Below are positions 6,943-7,194 of a DNA stretch of 7,194 nt, piece after piece. The stretch lies in NCBI GenBank assembly GCA_902773035.1, contig CACYDB010000021.1:1-7194 (forward strand), given 5' to 3'. The position numbers and the translations under genes were made by a program. How positions within the stretch are numbered: position 1 is the first letter of the stretch; each line of letters begins with the position of its first letter. The notes under the pieces were generated by a model. That model was given only the letters and a program-made list of their open reading frames with translations. It was not told the DNA's origin and made no database searches. Source of the stretch: an uncultured Ruminococcus sp. GTDB taxonomy: Bacteria > Bacillota > Clostridia > Oscillospirales > Acutalibacteraceae.

Positions 6943-6985
6943 CGGCATTATTACTGACTTAAAGATCAAAGTCAACGGCGTAGTA

Positions 6986-7047
6986 TTGAAGCTAAAGGTT
7001 AAGGTTAAATAAAAGAGACGAAAGCTAAGCTTTAGGCTTCAAGTCTC
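6986..7047 (+). other. Alternative hairpins in the 3' tail of the dnaI transcript
   Basis: Two foldings compete for the same bases. In the first, TTGAAGCTAAAG (6986-6997) pairs with CTTTAGGCTTCAA (7030-7042), 12 base pairs with one bulged G. In the second, GAGAC-GAA-GC (7015-7025) pairs with GC-TTC-GTCTC (7036-7047, with an AA bulge), about 10 base pairs. A smaller AAAGC-TAA-GCTTT (7021-7033) hairpin is also possible. The stretch lies between the dnaI stop and the terminator. It may be a 3' UTR structure or a small RNA. I do not recognise a known RNA family, and no function can be assigned. Confidence 0.4.
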
Positions 7048-7059
7048 CGTGTAAACAGA

Positions 7060-7088
7060 AAAAGGCTCCGTTGGAGCCTTTTCTTTTT
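7060..7088. terminator. Bidirectional intrinsic terminator after dnaI
   Basis: AAAAGGCTCC (7060-7069) pairs perfectly with GGAGCCTTTT (7073-7082) around a GTT loop, followed on the plus strand by CTTTTT. On the minus strand the same stem is followed by a T-rich run (CCTTTTTCTG). This ends the dnaD-dnaI transcript 118 bases after the dnaI stop. It can also end a minus-strand transcript from the right, in line with the partial reading frame at 7122-7194. Confidence 0.95.
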
Positions 7089-7121
7089 GGTGCGGGCGAC
7101 ATATGATTATCTTCAGAAAAC

Positions 7122-7194
7122 TCAGTCCTCGTTTGTGGGGTTCACGTAAGGAGGAAAAGCTTCATCAACGCGGCGCCCTAAAAACAGTCCACGG
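7122..7194 (-). CDS. C-terminal end of an unidentified minus-strand protein (partial)
   Basis: The minus strand is open from the right edge to a TGA at 7122-7124, giving 23 residues that end AFPPYVNPTNED. The visible part includes LGRRVDEAF. Support is indirect: the stretch has protein-like composition, and the only gene it could belong to would converge on dnaI across a terminator that is T-rich on both strands. A run of 23 open codons can arise by chance, and the fragment is too short to assign a family. The other strand here carries GGAGG-like text (7152-7156) with no start codon behind it. No other gene is visible between 6943 and 7121. Confidence 0.45.
   Translation of the reverse strand, partial: RGLFLGRRVDEAFPPYVNPTNED

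Noticed and set aside
6939..6962. Seven-codon ORF (MTALLLT) overlapping the dnaI stop
   Set aside because: The AAGG in front of it is too close to the ATG to act as a binding site, and an ORF of this size has no other support.
7089..7194. Possible 6S RNA or other structured non-coding RNA at the right edge
   Set aside because: Some complementarity exists (CCTC with GAGG, GTG with CAC), but I find no tmRNA, RNase P, SRP or 6S landmark. A minus-strand protein end facing the shared terminator explains the stretch more simply.

Overview
The window looks like ordinary chromosomal core sequence from a Gram-positive anaerobe of the Clostridia, most likely Ruminococcus or a close Oscillospiraceae relative. 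That placement is an inference. It rests on the DnaD-like plus DnaI-like helicase-loader pair, the stand-alone TSCPD protein, the RING/zinc-ribbon/DUF2628 membrane protein, AGGAGG-type ribosome binding sites with AT-rich sigma-A promoters, and moderate GC content. I see no insertion sequence, prophage, CRISPR array, tRNA or rRNA.

Layout. (1) Positions 1-1927, minus strand: a two-gene unit. A membrane protein with a RING-like finger and a zinc ribbon is followed 17 bases later by galU (UTP-glucose-1-phosphate uridylyltransferase), whose last codons run off the left edge. (2) Positions 1928-2130: a divergent intergenic region with a near-consensus promoter facing each way. (3) Positions 2131-4481, plus strand: prfB (release factor 2, without the programmed frameshift) and, 23 bases on, a phosphoglycerate mutase of the apgM/proposed homoserine kinase type. 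(4) A 13-bp hairpin at 4490-4527 serves as terminator for this pair and for the gene converging on it. (5) Positions 4541-4795, minus strand: a small TSCPD-domain protein with its own strong promoter. (6) Positions 4950-6942, plus strand: a DnaD-domain protein and a DnaC/DnaI-like AAA+ ATPase, 16 bases apart, which together should load the replicative helicase. (7) Positions 6943-7194: no complete gene. The stretch holds an open +1 frame directly after the dnaI stop, two mutually exclusive RNA hairpins, a strong bidirectional terminator, and what appears to be the C-terminal end of a minus-strand gene entering from the right.

The genes serve central processes: nucleotide-sugar supply for the envelope, translation termination, central or amino-acid metabolism, and replication initiation. 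No obviously new defence or mobile system is present. The parts most worth a second look are the uncharacterised RING/zinc-ribbon membrane protein coupled to galU, the TSCPD protein, and the structured tail of the dnaI transcript.
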